64,000 bases of DNA from Rhodococcus sp. ABRD24. Lineage in GTDB: Bacteria > Actinomycetota > Actinomycetes > Mycobacteriales > Mycobacteriaceae. Location: positions 3,658,001-3,722,000 of the forward strand of contig NZ_CP035319.1 in assembly GCF_004328705.1 (NCBI RefSeq). The letters run 5' to 3'. A program made the translations under genes and the position numbers. This document shows, in pieces, positions 45,049 to 52,853 of this stretch (position 1 is the first letter of the stretch; each line of letters starts with the position of its first letter). The notes under the pieces were generated by a model. The model was not told the origin of the DNA and made no database searches. It was given only the letters and a program-made list of their open reading frames with translations.

Positions 45049-46800
45049 ATGGCCATTCACGAGAACGCGACCGAAGCCGGTCGATCCCGCGGACGCGACA
45101 TCGCCCTGAATGTCGGCGCGATCGCGGGTTTGATCTGTGTGCTCGCGGCGGTGGCGTCGTTCCTGTTCGGAATCAAGCCGCTGATCTTCCGCTCCGGTTC
45201 CATGGCGCCGGATATCCCGACCGGCGCGCTCGCTCTGTCGAAAACCACGCAGGCCGCCGACCTGCAGGTCGGTGATGTCGTGAGTGTCGAGAATCAGCAG
45301 GGAACGCGGATCACGCACCGGGTCGACGAGATCGTCTCCTCCGACGGCACCTCATCGGTACTGATCCTCAAGGGTGACGCCAATCAGGATGCCGACCTCA
45401 CGCCGTACACCGTGACCGAGGCGGATCGCGTCTTCTTCAGCGTGCCGGGCCTCGGATACGTGGTGTCGTGGCTGTCGTCTCCCGCTGCGATCTTCCTCGG
45501 CGGAGCACTGGTCGGCGGCGTCATGGTGCTCGCCTTCGGCCCCGGTTCGAAACGTAAGGACGACGACGATTCCGACTCCGGCTCGGACGCCGACGGCGAG
45601 GCGCCGGGCGCGCATGGCGTCGGCGAGCCGCCACCGGCCGCTTATGCACACGCGCACGACGTACCCACCGAATCATTCCGGACACAAGGATTTTCGATGC
45701 GACGCATTCTGTCCGCCCGCGCGGTGATCGCGCTCGGTGTCGTCGGCCTCACCGCCATCGGAGCGACGACGGTCGGCACCGCGGCAGCCTTCACCGACAA
45801 TGCCACCGCGGCCAGCACGGTCAAGTCGGCGGCCAACTTCTATCCGACTCCCTTGGTGCCATCGGCATCGTGCTCCACCAACGGCGTCTGGGGATCCCGG
45901 AGTGTCACGATCAAGTGGACTAGCGCTGGTACGTCGCCGCTCGGATCGGCATACCAGTACCGGGTGTTCGTCAAGCGCAATTCAGATGGTTACGTCGCAA
46001 AGGATTCGGGCGTGATCAGCGGGTTGAGCTACGGTAGTTTCCGTATTGGAGACACCGCAAGGGGTTATCGCGCAGAGGTGCACACCGTCAACAACGGCGT
46101 AATGTCCACCGGTTGGATGGGGCACAACATGTGGGCCTCGACCCATAACGCGGATACATATTGTGACGGCGGTCAGAACAATACCGCGAACCCCGCTTTC
46201 GAGAACGATATCTATGGCGGACTCGGTCCCGCGAGTGCGGGCGGGAACTTCCTGCGGGCGGCCCCTGGTGTTTCCCAGCCGGAGGTGGCCGGTCCCTCCG
46301 CTACGTCCACTACCTCCGCGCAATCGACTGTAGAGACAACGGAATCCACTACGGTGTCGCCGTCCTCGACGACGGTTGCGACCACTACTCCGTCGACCGT
46401 AACCACACCTCCGACAACAACGTCGACCGGCCAGCCCAGTTCGACGTCCACCGAGCCGTCCTCGACGACCGTCACGTCGATGCCAGTCGATGGAACGACC
46501 GCGGCTACGACGACGAACCCGGTCACAACGGCGTTGGACGGCGTGATGGTATCGCCGTCGGGTGCGTACACGGCTGGCCGGTCCGGATCGGATGCAGTGG
46601 TGCAGGACGCTTCCGGGAAGGCGGTATTCACGACCCCCGTACCGGGATCCACTGTCTTGCAGTGGGATGCCACGTCCGACCGACTGTGGATGGTCGATGG
46701 TGACGTTGTTCGCTATGTGGACGCGGGTAGTTGGACGCTGGTGACGGTCGATTCCGCGTCCGGGGATATTCCGGAAGCTGTTGCAGCACTGATCAAGTAG
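45049..46800 (+). CDS. SipW-like signal peptidase fused to a surface protein with its own SipW-type signal
   Basis: 583 residues in one frame. Part 1 (1-170): membrane helix, catalytic S51 in FRSGSMAPDIPTGA and H90 in RITHRVDE (Ser-His, the ER/SipW class), second helix near 145-165. A charged linker leads to M217, where MRRILSARAVIALGVVGLTA and IGATTVGTAAAFTDNATAAS form a complete SipW-type signal. The exported part has an adhesion-like domain (to about 400), a Thr/Ser stalk (about 415-500) and a terminal beta domain. AAGGA lies six bases before the codon for M217 (45697), so a separate 367-residue protein may also be made. Such genes are normally separate. Confidence 0.85.
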   Translation: MAIHENATEAGRSRGRDIALNVGAIAGLICVLAAVASFLFGIKPLIFRSGSMAPDIPTGALALSKTTQAADLQVGDVVSVENQQGTRITHRVDEIVSSDGTSSVLILKGDANQDADLTPYTVTEADRVFFSVPGLGYVVSWLSSPAAIFLGGALVGGVMVLAFGPGSKRKDDDDSDSGSDADGEAPGAHGVGEPPPAAYAHAHDVPTESFRTQGFSMRRILSARAVIALGVVGLTAIGATTVGTAAAFTDNATAASTVKSAANFYPTPLVPSASCSTNGVWGSRSVTIKWTSAGTSPLGSAYQYRVFVKRNSDGYVAKDSGVISGLSYGSFRIGDTARGYRAEVHTVNNGVMSTGWMGHNMWASTHNADTYCDGGQNNTANPAFENDIYGGLGPASAGGNFLRAAPGVSQPEVAGPSATSTTSAQSTVETTESTTVSPSSTTVATTTPSTVTTPPTTTSTGQPSSTSTEPSSTTVTSMPVDGTTAATTTNPVTTALDGVMVSPSGAYTAGRSGSDAVVQDASGKAVFTTPVPGSTVLQWDATSDRLWMVDGDVVRYVDAGSWTLVTVDSASGDIPEAVAALIK

Positions 46801-46814
46801 GAGTTTCGAGAAGA

Positions 46815-46845
46815 GGGGGGTCGGGCTTGGAATGCCCGGCCCCCC
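46815..46845 (+). terminator. Terminator of the left SipW locus
   Basis: GGGGGGTCGGGC and GCCCGGCCCCCC form a 12-base-pair stem (one T-G pair) with a seven-base loop, followed by TCCTTTCGTTTCC. It lies 15 bases after the fusion gene stop and separates it from the endoglycoceramidase gene. Confidence 0.85.
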
Positions 46846-46939
46846 CTCCTTTCGTTTCCGGGCGGGTCGGCGCATTTCGCCCGCATCGCTATTGGCGATG
46901 GGGCACGATGTGCAGACCAAGTGACCATAGGAGGAACCC

Positions 46940-48406
46940 TTGCGCCGCATCAGATTCCTGTCCGCGATCATGGCGGGCTCGCTGGTTCTCGGTGGCGGCG
47001 TGGCCGCCGCGCAGAGCAGTCTTCCCTTATCCGGAAGCCAGGGCGGCAGTGCGGCACCGCCGTCGTATCTGAAGGACGAGGACGGTCGCTCCCTGATCCT
47101 GCGCGGGTTCAACACCGCATCGAGTTCGAAGAGCGCGCCGGACGGCATGCCGAAGTTCACCGAGGCGGACCTCGAACGCGAATATGCCGCCATGGGAACG
47201 AACTTCGTGCGGTTCCTGATCTCGTGGCGTTCGGTGGAGCCCGCTCCGGGGCAGTACGACCAGGCATATCTGAACCGGGTCGAGGAACGGGTCGGCTGGT
47301 ACGCCGAGCGCGGCTACAAGGTGATGCTCGACATGCACCAGGACGTGTACTCCGGTGCGGCCATTCCCGGCGGCGATACCGGCAACGGAGCAGGGCCGAT
47401 CGGCAACGGTGCGCCGGCGTGGGCAACATACACCGATGGTCTCTCGGTCGAGCCCCAGGACCGGTGGGAGCTGTACTACATTCAGCCGGGCGTGATGCGG
47501 GCGTTCGACAACTTCTGGAACACCACCGGCAAGCACCCCGAACTCGCCGAGCACTACGCGAACGCCTGGCGGGCGGTTGCCGAGCGTTTCGCCGACAACG
47601 ACGCCGTCGTAGCCTACGACCTGATGAACGAGCCCTGGGGAGGCTCCATGATCGGGTCGCCGTTCGAGGCCGGTCCCCTCGCCGCGCTGTATCAGCGGAC
47701 CACCAACACCATTCGGCAGGTCGACCAGGACAGCTGGGTTTGCGTGGCACCGCAGGCAATCGGCGTCAACCAGGGTCTGCCCAGCGGACTCACCAAGATC
47801 GACGATCCCCGCGCCGGTGAGCAGCGCATCGCCTACTGCCCGCACCTGTATCCGCTCCCGATGGACCTCGGTAGTGCATATGAGGGCCCGGCGCGGACGC
47901 TCACCGACGTGACCATCGATGCCTGGCGTGCCGATGTGGAGCGGGTGTCCGGCGTGCTCGGTGGCGTACCAGTCATCATCGGAGAGTTCGGATTCGACAC
48001 CACCCTCCCAGGCGTCGTCGACTACATCGGGCGCGTCTACGACGAGGCCCGCGAGATGGGCGCAGGTGTCGCGTATTGGTCAAGTGATCCCGGGCCGTGG
48101 GGCCCGTACCTCGAGGACGGTACCTCGACTGCGCTCGTGGGCACCGTGAACAAGCCGTATCCGCGCGCGGTGGCGGGTACCCCAGTCGAATGGTCGGCGT
48201 CGGATACCAATCTGCAGTTGACCTTCCGCCCCGACCCGGCGGTTACCGCCCCCACCGAGATCTACCTGCCGCAGCAGGGCTTCCCCGGAGCGGTGAACGT
48301 CGAGGGCGCCGACATCGTCTCGTGGGATCGAGACAGCAGACTTCTCACCGTACGGACGGTGGGTGACGCAGCCAGCGCCACCGTGAAGGTCACTCCGGCC
48401 AACTGA
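46940..48406 (+). CDS. Endoglycoceramidase-type glycoside hydrolase (GH5)
   Basis: 488 residues from TTG 46940, chosen because AGGAGG is five bases upstream. A signal peptide of about 24 residues (VLGGGVAAA-QSS) precedes a GH5 (beta/alpha)8 barrel: acid/base E231 in AYDLMNEPWGG and nucleophile E349 in VPVIIGEFGFD, close to E233 and E351 of Rhodococcus EGC II as I recall them. A C-terminal beta-sandwich (about 400-488) follows. Such enzymes cut the link between the sugar chain and ceramide in glycosphingolipids; some relatives act on glyceroglycolipids. It lies between the two SipW loci and has its own terminators on both sides. Confidence 0.9.
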   Translation: MRRIRFLSAIMAGSLVLGGGVAAAQSSLPLSGSQGGSAAPPSYLKDEDGRSLILRGFNTASSSKSAPDGMPKFTEADLEREYAAMGTNFVRFLISWRSVEPAPGQYDQAYLNRVEERVGWYAERGYKVMLDMHQDVYSGAAIPGGDTGNGAGPIGNGAPAWATYTDGLSVEPQDRWELYYIQPGVMRAFDNFWNTTGKHPELAEHYANAWRAVAERFADNDAVVAYDLMNEPWGGSMIGSPFEAGPLAALYQRTTNTIRQVDQDSWVCVAPQAIGVNQGLPSGLTKIDDPRAGEQRIAYCPHLYPLPMDLGSAYEGPARTLTDVTIDAWRADVERVSGVLGGVPVIIGEFGFDTTLPGVVDYIGRVYDEAREMGAGVAYWSSDPGPWGPYLEDGTSTALVGTVNKPYPRAVAGTPVEWSASDTNLQLTFRPDPAVTAPTEIYLPQQGFPGAVNVEGADIVSWDRDSRLLTVRTVGDAASATVKVTPAN

Positions 48407-48441
48407 ATCGGCGTTCCGGCAGGGGCTCGGGGCCGTCCGAT

Positions 48442-48474
48442 GATCGGCCCGCATCCACTGGATGCGGGCCGATC
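48442..48474 (+). terminator. Terminator of the endoglycoceramidase gene
   Basis: GATCGGCCCGCATCCA and its exact complement TGGATGCGGGCCGATC are separated by one base; the working hairpin has a stem of about 13 base pairs. It lies 36 bases after the stop codon. Confidence 0.85.
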
Positions 48475-48722
48475 GCGTTAACTCGTCGGCGTTCACGTGC
48501 CGCTCATGTCACCGAGGCGGATCGTGAGCGAATCGGCGGCACTCATCGCGGTGTCGTGGTTCGGGGGGGGAGGGGAGCCGCCCCGTGCCGGTAGATCGCG
48601 AAGTGGCGGGAGTCTGCCCCGGAATAGCCTGGACGAATCCGAACCGCTTCGATGCTGTTCGCCCGGCTTGACTCTCGGCTGAAGCCCGACGGGTGCGGAG
48701 CTACGCCCACTCATACCGCAGC

Positions 48723-48807
48723 GCTCCCCGGACTCGAGCTGAGACCGGGGAGCACATGCGATGTAAGGCAGGGCCACCGATCGGGAGGGGGACCGTCGGT
48801 GGCCCTG
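48723..48807. terminator. Two tandem hairpins after the right SipW locus
   Basis: Hairpin one: GCTCCCCGG and CCGGGGAGC (48723-48731, 48745-48753). Hairpin two: CAGGGCCACCGA and TCGGTGGCCCTG (48769-48780, 48796-48807). The second lies 11 bases after the stop of the leftward lipoprotein gene and is its likely terminator; the first may back it up. Confidence 0.75.
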
Positions 48808-48817
48808 AGTTCAGCGG

Positions 48818-49393
48818 TTAGGAGATGACCTGCTCGAGGTGTATGCCGATGTTCTGAAAGTCCGCTGTATCCGATTGTCCGACAGCGCCTGCGGTCTGTG
48901 GATCGAATGTGAACTTCGCTGATACTTCGACGGTCGCACCGTCCTGGGCCGTGGTTACTATGTTGCCCACCGGCAGGGGTGCACCGTTGACCGTGGCCGT
49001 CACCTCGGGTGCAAGATTGCCCTTGAGTTGCCCACCGCCGGTGAAGGTTACGTCGTCGGCGGTGAGGCGCGCTTCGAGATCGGTGCCCCGCACCGTGATC
49101 TTGAAGGTGCCACGGTAGGTGAGTACATCCCCCGGGACGATCCGCATGGTCGAGATGTTGATCGGGCCATTCTGATCGGTCCACGTCGGTTGATCGAGGG
49201 GTGTAATAGCCAGCGAGCCGGAACCGTTTCCGCCTCCGCCGATCGTGGTGGGCGGTGCCGTCGTCGTGGTCCCACCGCCGGAGCTTCCGCCTGAACTGCC
49301 CGCGCTTCCGGATCCGATCGGATCGCAGGCGGTCAGCAGGAACGCTGAACACAGCGCAGCCGTTGCGACGATGCCCTTGGTTCGCGTCTTCAT
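48818..49393 (-). CDS. Lipoprotein paralogue of the SipW-type exported proteins
   Basis: 191 residues. Instead of a SipW-type signal it has a classical lipoprotein signal (MKTRTKGIVATAALCSAFLL, lipobox LTAC at about C23), a Gly/Ser/Thr spacer, and then a domain clearly related to the product of the gene at 50682: QPTWTDQNGPINISTMRIVP and GDVLTYRGTFKITV against PSWSDQNGPIDIATFLAVPG and DVLTYKTQAVIG. It would be anchored to the membrane, unlike its exported relatives, perhaps as an assembly base or cap. It follows the signal peptidase gene by about 100 bases. Confidence 0.82.
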   Translation of the reverse strand: MKTRTKGIVATAALCSAFLLTACDPIGSGSAGSSGGSSGGGTTTTAPPTTIGGGGNGSGSLAITPLDQPTWTDQNGPINISTMRIVPGDVLTYRGTFKITVRGTDLEARLTADDVTFTGGGQLKGNLAPEVTATVNGAPLPVGNIVTTAQDGATVEVSAKFTFDPQTAGAVGQSDTADFQNIGIHLEQVIS

Positions 49394-49490
49394 CGGCTAC
49401 TCATTCCCCTCGGGTCGGTGGTCCGACCGATCTCGTGCCAAGTACGTCCTCCGAATCAGGTGGACGGGTTCCGGCTTCATGCGGTGGTAT

Positions 49491-50132
49491 TCACTTTGCG
49501 CTCGGTGTCGAATTGTCGGCGTCGAGCACTTGGCTTGCGACGGTGTCGGTGGATCCGTCGTTCGGCACCGACTGATGTCGGCGCTTGCGGGCGTTGTCGC
49601 GGCCCGAGCTGATGAACATCGACACCGCATAGATCAGCAGGCCGCCCACGACCACTGCAAGGAGGATCGAGCGCTGCTTACCGCTGACGAAGTTGTTGAC
49701 GTATCCGACATAGGGGACGGAATACCAGACCTTGCCGCGGATCTGTTCGGGTACAACGGTTCTCTCGTCGGGCGACGAGTTGGCATCGCCCTGGGTGGTG
49801 AATCGCAGTTCGCCCTGCGATGTTCGCTGCGCAGCTGTGATCCGATGCGTCACGACATCCGGATTGTCGGATTCCCATTGAAAAGTGATCGGGTCGCCGA
49901 CCTTCAGAGTCTCAGGGTCTTGAGTTCGCACGACGATCAACGCGCCGGGCGAATAGGTCGGCTCCATCGAACTCGTCAGCACGGTATAGGGCGTAGCTCC
50001 GGCGAGACGAGGAACCACGATGGTGAGCAAAAGGATCCCGACCATCGCGATCAGCAGCACCCACGACGCAACCGACTTGACCCACCACCAAGCGGTGGTG
50101 GGTTCATTGTCAAGCTTGTGGTGACGGTTCAT
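49491..50132 (-). CDS. SipW-like signal peptidase I
   Basis: 213 residues. Membrane helix at about 20-42 (VASWVLLIAMVGILLLTIVV), catalytic serine S55 in VLTSSMEPTYSPGAL, histidine H96 in DVVTHRITA replacing the lysine of ordinary bacterial type I peptidases, RFTTQGDANSSPDE, and a second helix at about 160-178. This Ser-His class processes SipW-type signals. Its start overlaps the stop of the upstream TasA-like gene (ATGA), showing a dedicated pair. A basic tail of about 35 residues follows. Paralogous to the peptidase half of the 45049 protein. Confidence 0.88.
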   Translation of the reverse strand: MNRHHKLDNEPTTAWWWVKSVASWVLLIAMVGILLLTIVVPRLAGATPYTVLTSSMEPTYSPGALIVVRTQDPETLKVGDPITFQWESDNPDVVTHRITAAQRTSQGELRFTTQGDANSSPDERTVVPEQIRGKVWYSVPYVGYVNNFVSGKQRSILLAVVVGGLLIYAVSMFISSGRDNARKRRHQSVPNDGSTDTVASQVLDADNSTPSAK

Positions 50133-50677
50133 CCGACCTCTGCGGCGAACGTGAACGTCGCGGTGGTGGTGGCGTTCTGGGCTGCCTCATCACTGATGCC
50201 AGCGCGCAGGCACAACACCTCGGAGGCACCGGGAGCCAGCGTGCGCCACAGCGGTATCTGGGCGCCGACCAGTGCGCCGCTGTACAAAGGTGTTGCATCG
50301 GAGGGATTCCCGGTTGCGGGGCAGGCGCCCTCGGACGGAACGGTCGACAATGTGAGTGCCAGCGGCACCGCCGGATTGGACTGGACGCCGTTCTGCAGGC
50401 GGTACTTCATGGCAACATTGCCCGAGTTCTGCACAGTGACCGGCGCCTGTGCGAAATCGCCAGGCATCATCCCGGACTTGGCCAAAGCAGTGAAAGCATA
50501 GTCGCTCTGAGCCGTGCCACCGCTGCCGACAGCGATGTCGAGGGTGCCGGCGGTGATGGTGCCGGCGTCGAGGTTCTCGGTGCCACTCCACAGGGCGCCG
50601 GTCTGCTGGGTTGAGAAGAAGATCAGACCCAGGACCGGCACCGCTGCGAGTGCCCACCAACGGTGGTTCTTGGACAA
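50129..50677 (-). CDS. SipW-dependent-type exported protein (TasA/CalY-like)
   Basis: 182 residues. The signal region RWWALAAVPVLGLIFFSTQQ is followed by TGALWSGTENLDAGTITAGT, the SipW-type cleavage zone. The mature domain shares AFTALAKSGMMPGDFAQAPV and TVQNSGNVAMKYRL with the left-locus protein (AFATLTKSNMLPGNSVAATL, PVQNAGSTSFEYTM). Probable fibre or matrix subunit. It lies four bases after the RER_14450-type gene and overlaps the peptidase gene. Confidence 0.85.
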   Translation of the reverse strand: MSKNHRWWALAAVPVLGLIFFSTQQTGALWSGTENLDAGTITAGTLDIAVGSGGTAQSDYAFTALAKSGMMPGDFAQAPVTVQNSGNVAMKYRLQNGVQSNPAVPLALTLSTVPSEGACPATGNPSDATPLYSGALVGAQIPLWRTLAPGASEVLCLRAGISDEAAQNATTTATFTFAAEVG

Positions 50678-50681
50678 GGCG

Positions 50682-51185
50682 CTACTGCTGCTGCAACTCG
50701 AGGGTCAGGTTGGCGAGCGAGGCAGTCTTGGTCTGACTCGTGTTGTCCGAGCTCTGGGCGAAGGTGAACGCGACCTCGACGTCGACGAGGTCGGTGTCGT
50801 TGTCGTCGGTGATCGTGGTCACCGAAGTGCTGCCAATCTTCATACTCACAGCGGGAGTTCCGAGCGCGGTCTTGAGATCGCCGGTGATGCTGGTGGGATC
50901 GACGGTGATGGCGGCTTCGAGGTTGTCGCCGGTGGCGCCAATGACGGCCTGCGTCTTGTAGGTGAGGACATCGCCGGGCACGGCCAGGAACGTGGCGATG
51001 TCGATCGGGCCGTTCTGGTCGGACCAGCTCGGGGTGCCCTGGGTGGAGAGCGTCAGCGTTCCGGCGGTGATGGTGCCACCGTTCAGCGACTCGGAGTCGC
51101 TCCACAGCGCGAAGGAACCCGCGCCACCGGCGAGGAGCAGGGCGGCGGCCCCGGCGGCAATTGCGCCCTTGGTCTTCTTGTTCAT
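50682..51185 (-). CDS. Alternate signal-mediated exported protein (RER_14450-like family)
   Basis: 167 residues from ATG 51185; a longer frame to 51314 adds only non-signal sequence. Signal: MNKKTKGAIAAGAAALLLAG then GAGSFALWSDSESLNGGTIT, the W-S-D motif of SipW-type signals. Mature domain: SWSDQNGPIDIATFLAVPGD and VLTYKTQAVIGATGDNLEAA. It matches the family described from Rhodococcus erythropolis as 'alternate signal-mediated exported protein, RER_14450 family'. First gene of the right locus; the shared element lies 209 bases upstream. Confidence 0.85.
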   Translation of the reverse strand: MNKKTKGAIAAGAAALLLAGGAGSFALWSDSESLNGGTITAGTLTLSTQGTPSWSDQNGPIDIATFLAVPGDVLTYKTQAVIGATGDNLEAAITVDPTSITGDLKTALGTPAVSMKIGSTSVTTITDDNDTDLVDVEVAFTFAQSSDNTSQTKTASLANLTLELQQQ

Positions 51186-51394
51186 CTCGGTGATCTCGAT
51201 TCTTCTGGCCCCACGGATGGGGTCGGTGCGAGGGGGTTGGTGCGTCGGATCGGGAAGCACGTGACCGGTCAGAGCGTTGTTTCGAAGAGCCACTCGGTCG
51301 GCGCTGTCTGTCACCGGGGTAGTGCTGGGTACAACGGATGCGGCAGGCCTTCGGGCCGTGCCGGAGTAATTTGTAGCACTACCGTGACCTTCGT

Positions 51395-51424
51395 CGTGGC
51401 AAAACTGGTCAATCGTCCAGAAGG
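51395..51424 (-). promoter_or_regulatory. Shared upstream element, copy 3
   Basis: Read on the minus strand: CCTTCTGGACGATTGACCAG then TTTTGCCACG. It agrees with copy 2 at 28 of 30 positions and, more loosely, with copy 1. It lies 209 bases upstream of the first gene of the right SipW locus. Confidence 0.75.
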
Positions 51425-51880
51425 AGTTTTGTCCCGAATCGGTTCAGTTGCCGGGGCCGTCCGCTTCCGGCACTGAAGCCGCAGGTCAATGGCCCTTGTA
51501 CTTCTCCACGCGCCACCGTCGGAACTTGCGTGCGCATCGACAAGTACCGGCGAATCGCGGGCGGACGGGGCTGCCGGTTCGCCGACGATCGGCAGGATCG
51601 AAGCAACCAACGTCGGCGCCACCGCCGACCTGATCGTGACGATGGGCGGGATGCGCGTCGTCGTGGTGCGACGGCGGATGGCCGCCGCCCTCGCTTGGAT
51701 TCGCAGGATGTCGACCGTCCACGACCAGCTGGTGCGGAGATATTCCGGATGCCGGACCGTGAACCAGACGGGTACACTGGTGTGTTCGCGCGTCCTGCAC
51801 TCGAGGTGGGGCGCGTTGTTTTGCATTATCCACGCGCGCACTCCGAACGGGGTGCGGCATCAGATGAGCGGGTGAACACG
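51425..51880. other. Intergenic region between the right SipW locus and the cold-shock gene
   Basis: About 455 bases. Both strands contain open frames, but none has a family, a good ribosome-binding site or a signal that I can support. TACACT at 51773-51778 is a plausible -10 box for the cold-shock gene, about 100 bases before its start. Confidence 0.4.
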
Positions 51881-52294
51881 GTGCCTACCGGCAATGTGAA
51901 GTGGTACGACGTCGAAAAGGGATTCGGCTTCCTGTCACAGGAAGAGGGGGAGGACGTCTATGTTCGCGCGTCCGCTCTGCCCGAGGGTGTCGGCGGCCTC
52001 AAGGCCGGCCAGCGAGTCGAGTTCGGCATGGCGGCCGGGCGCCGCGGTCCGCAGGCGCTGAGCGTCAAGGTGCTCGATCCGGCGCCGTCCGTGCGCCAGG
52101 GTGCGGGTGCACGCAAGGAGCCGTCGGCCCGCAAGCATTCGCCCGACGAGCTGCACGGCATGGTCGAGGACATGATCACGCTGCTCGAGGCGACGATCCA
52201 GCCGGATCTGCGCAAGGGTAAGTACCCGGACCGCAAGACTGCTCAGAGGATCTCCGAGGTGGTGCGGGCGGTGGCCCGGGAACTCGACAGCTGA
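51881..52294 (+). CDS. cspB: Cold-shock protein, CspB-type with C-terminal extension
   Basis: 137 residues from GTG 51881 (another GTG at 51872 is possible). The cold-shock domain covers about 1-65: [20 protein letters not shown] then [11 protein letters not shown], with the RNP1-like KGFGFL and RNP2-like VYVR motifs for single-stranded nucleic acid binding. A C-terminal helical domain ([36 protein letters not shown]) is typical of this actinobacterial protein (Rv0871 position). RNA chaperone or regulator role assumed from family. Confidence 0.9.
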   Translation: MPTGNVKWYDVEKGFGFLSQEEGEDVYVRASALPEGVGGLKAGQRVEFGMAAGRRGPQALSVKVLDPAPSVRQGAGARKEPSARKHSPDELHGMVEDMITLLEATIQPDLRKGKYPDRKTAQRISEVVRAVARELDS

Positions 52295-52304
52295 CCCCTA
52301 CTGC

Positions 52305-52802
52305 CTACGACGCGGTCTGGGCCGAGGCGGGTATCGGCAGCGTCTGAATCGCCCAGACCGGGGCGAGGCCTTGATTCGACGGCAGCTGGATGATGACTCC
52401 GAGGAGCTGCTCATCCGGCTTCGACGGCACGGTCACCGAGTACACCTCGCCTGCGGAGTAGTCGCGATAGCCGTCGAACACCTCGCCGGTGCGCGGGTTG
52501 CCGAACTGCACGTTCAGCCGCCAGTTGGAGTCGGCGACATCCTTCGGAAGCGACAGCTGCAGCGGCATCCCCGCCGGCACCGGTAGTTCGACGAGTTCGA
52601 GGCCGTCGCACTCGAGGTTGGCATTACAAACGCCGGCCTGGACCTGCGTGGATGTGCCGTGCGCGTATGCGGTGATGGTCGGCAGCGCCGGGGAAGCGTC
52701 CTTGACGAGCAGCGTCACGACAGTGGCGAGACCGCCCGCCGTCACCAGCAGCACTGCCACCAGCAGCGCAAGAATCTTCTTCGTCCGGTCTTGCAACGTC
52801 AT
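52305..52802 (-). CDS. DUF2771 membrane-anchored protein
   Basis: 165 residues. An N-terminal membrane helix (ILALLVAVLLVTAGGLATVV) acts as an uncleaved anchor; the outside domain has paired cysteines (GVCNANLECDG) and a beta-rich fold (ADSNWRLNVQFGNPRTGEVF). DUF2771 is confined to mycolata and its function is unknown. Convergent with the cold-shock gene, downstream of the MFS gene and probably co-transcribed with it. Confidence 0.8.
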   Translation of the reverse strand: MTLQDRTKKILALLVAVLLVTAGGLATVVTLLVKDASPALPTITAYAHGTSTQVQAGVCNANLECDGLELVELPVPAGMPLQLSLPKDVADSNWRLNVQFGNPRTGEVFDGYRDYSAGEVYSVTVPSKPDEQLLGVIIQLPSNQGLAPVWAIQTLPIPASAQTAS

Positions 52803-52853
52803 CGGTTTCCGTTTCTCATTCGGTTCTCACGTGCGGGGTGGCGCATCGAGCGG

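Noticed and set aside
45982-47193. Minus-strand frame of 403 codons opposite the fusion protein
   Set aside because: Antisense to the Thr/Ser stalk, whose repetitive codons create long open frames on the other strand.
48563-48575. G-run (eight G, A, four G) as a possible quadruplex
   Set aside because: Only two G tracts are present close together; four would be needed for a convincing quadruplex, and it lies between terminators.
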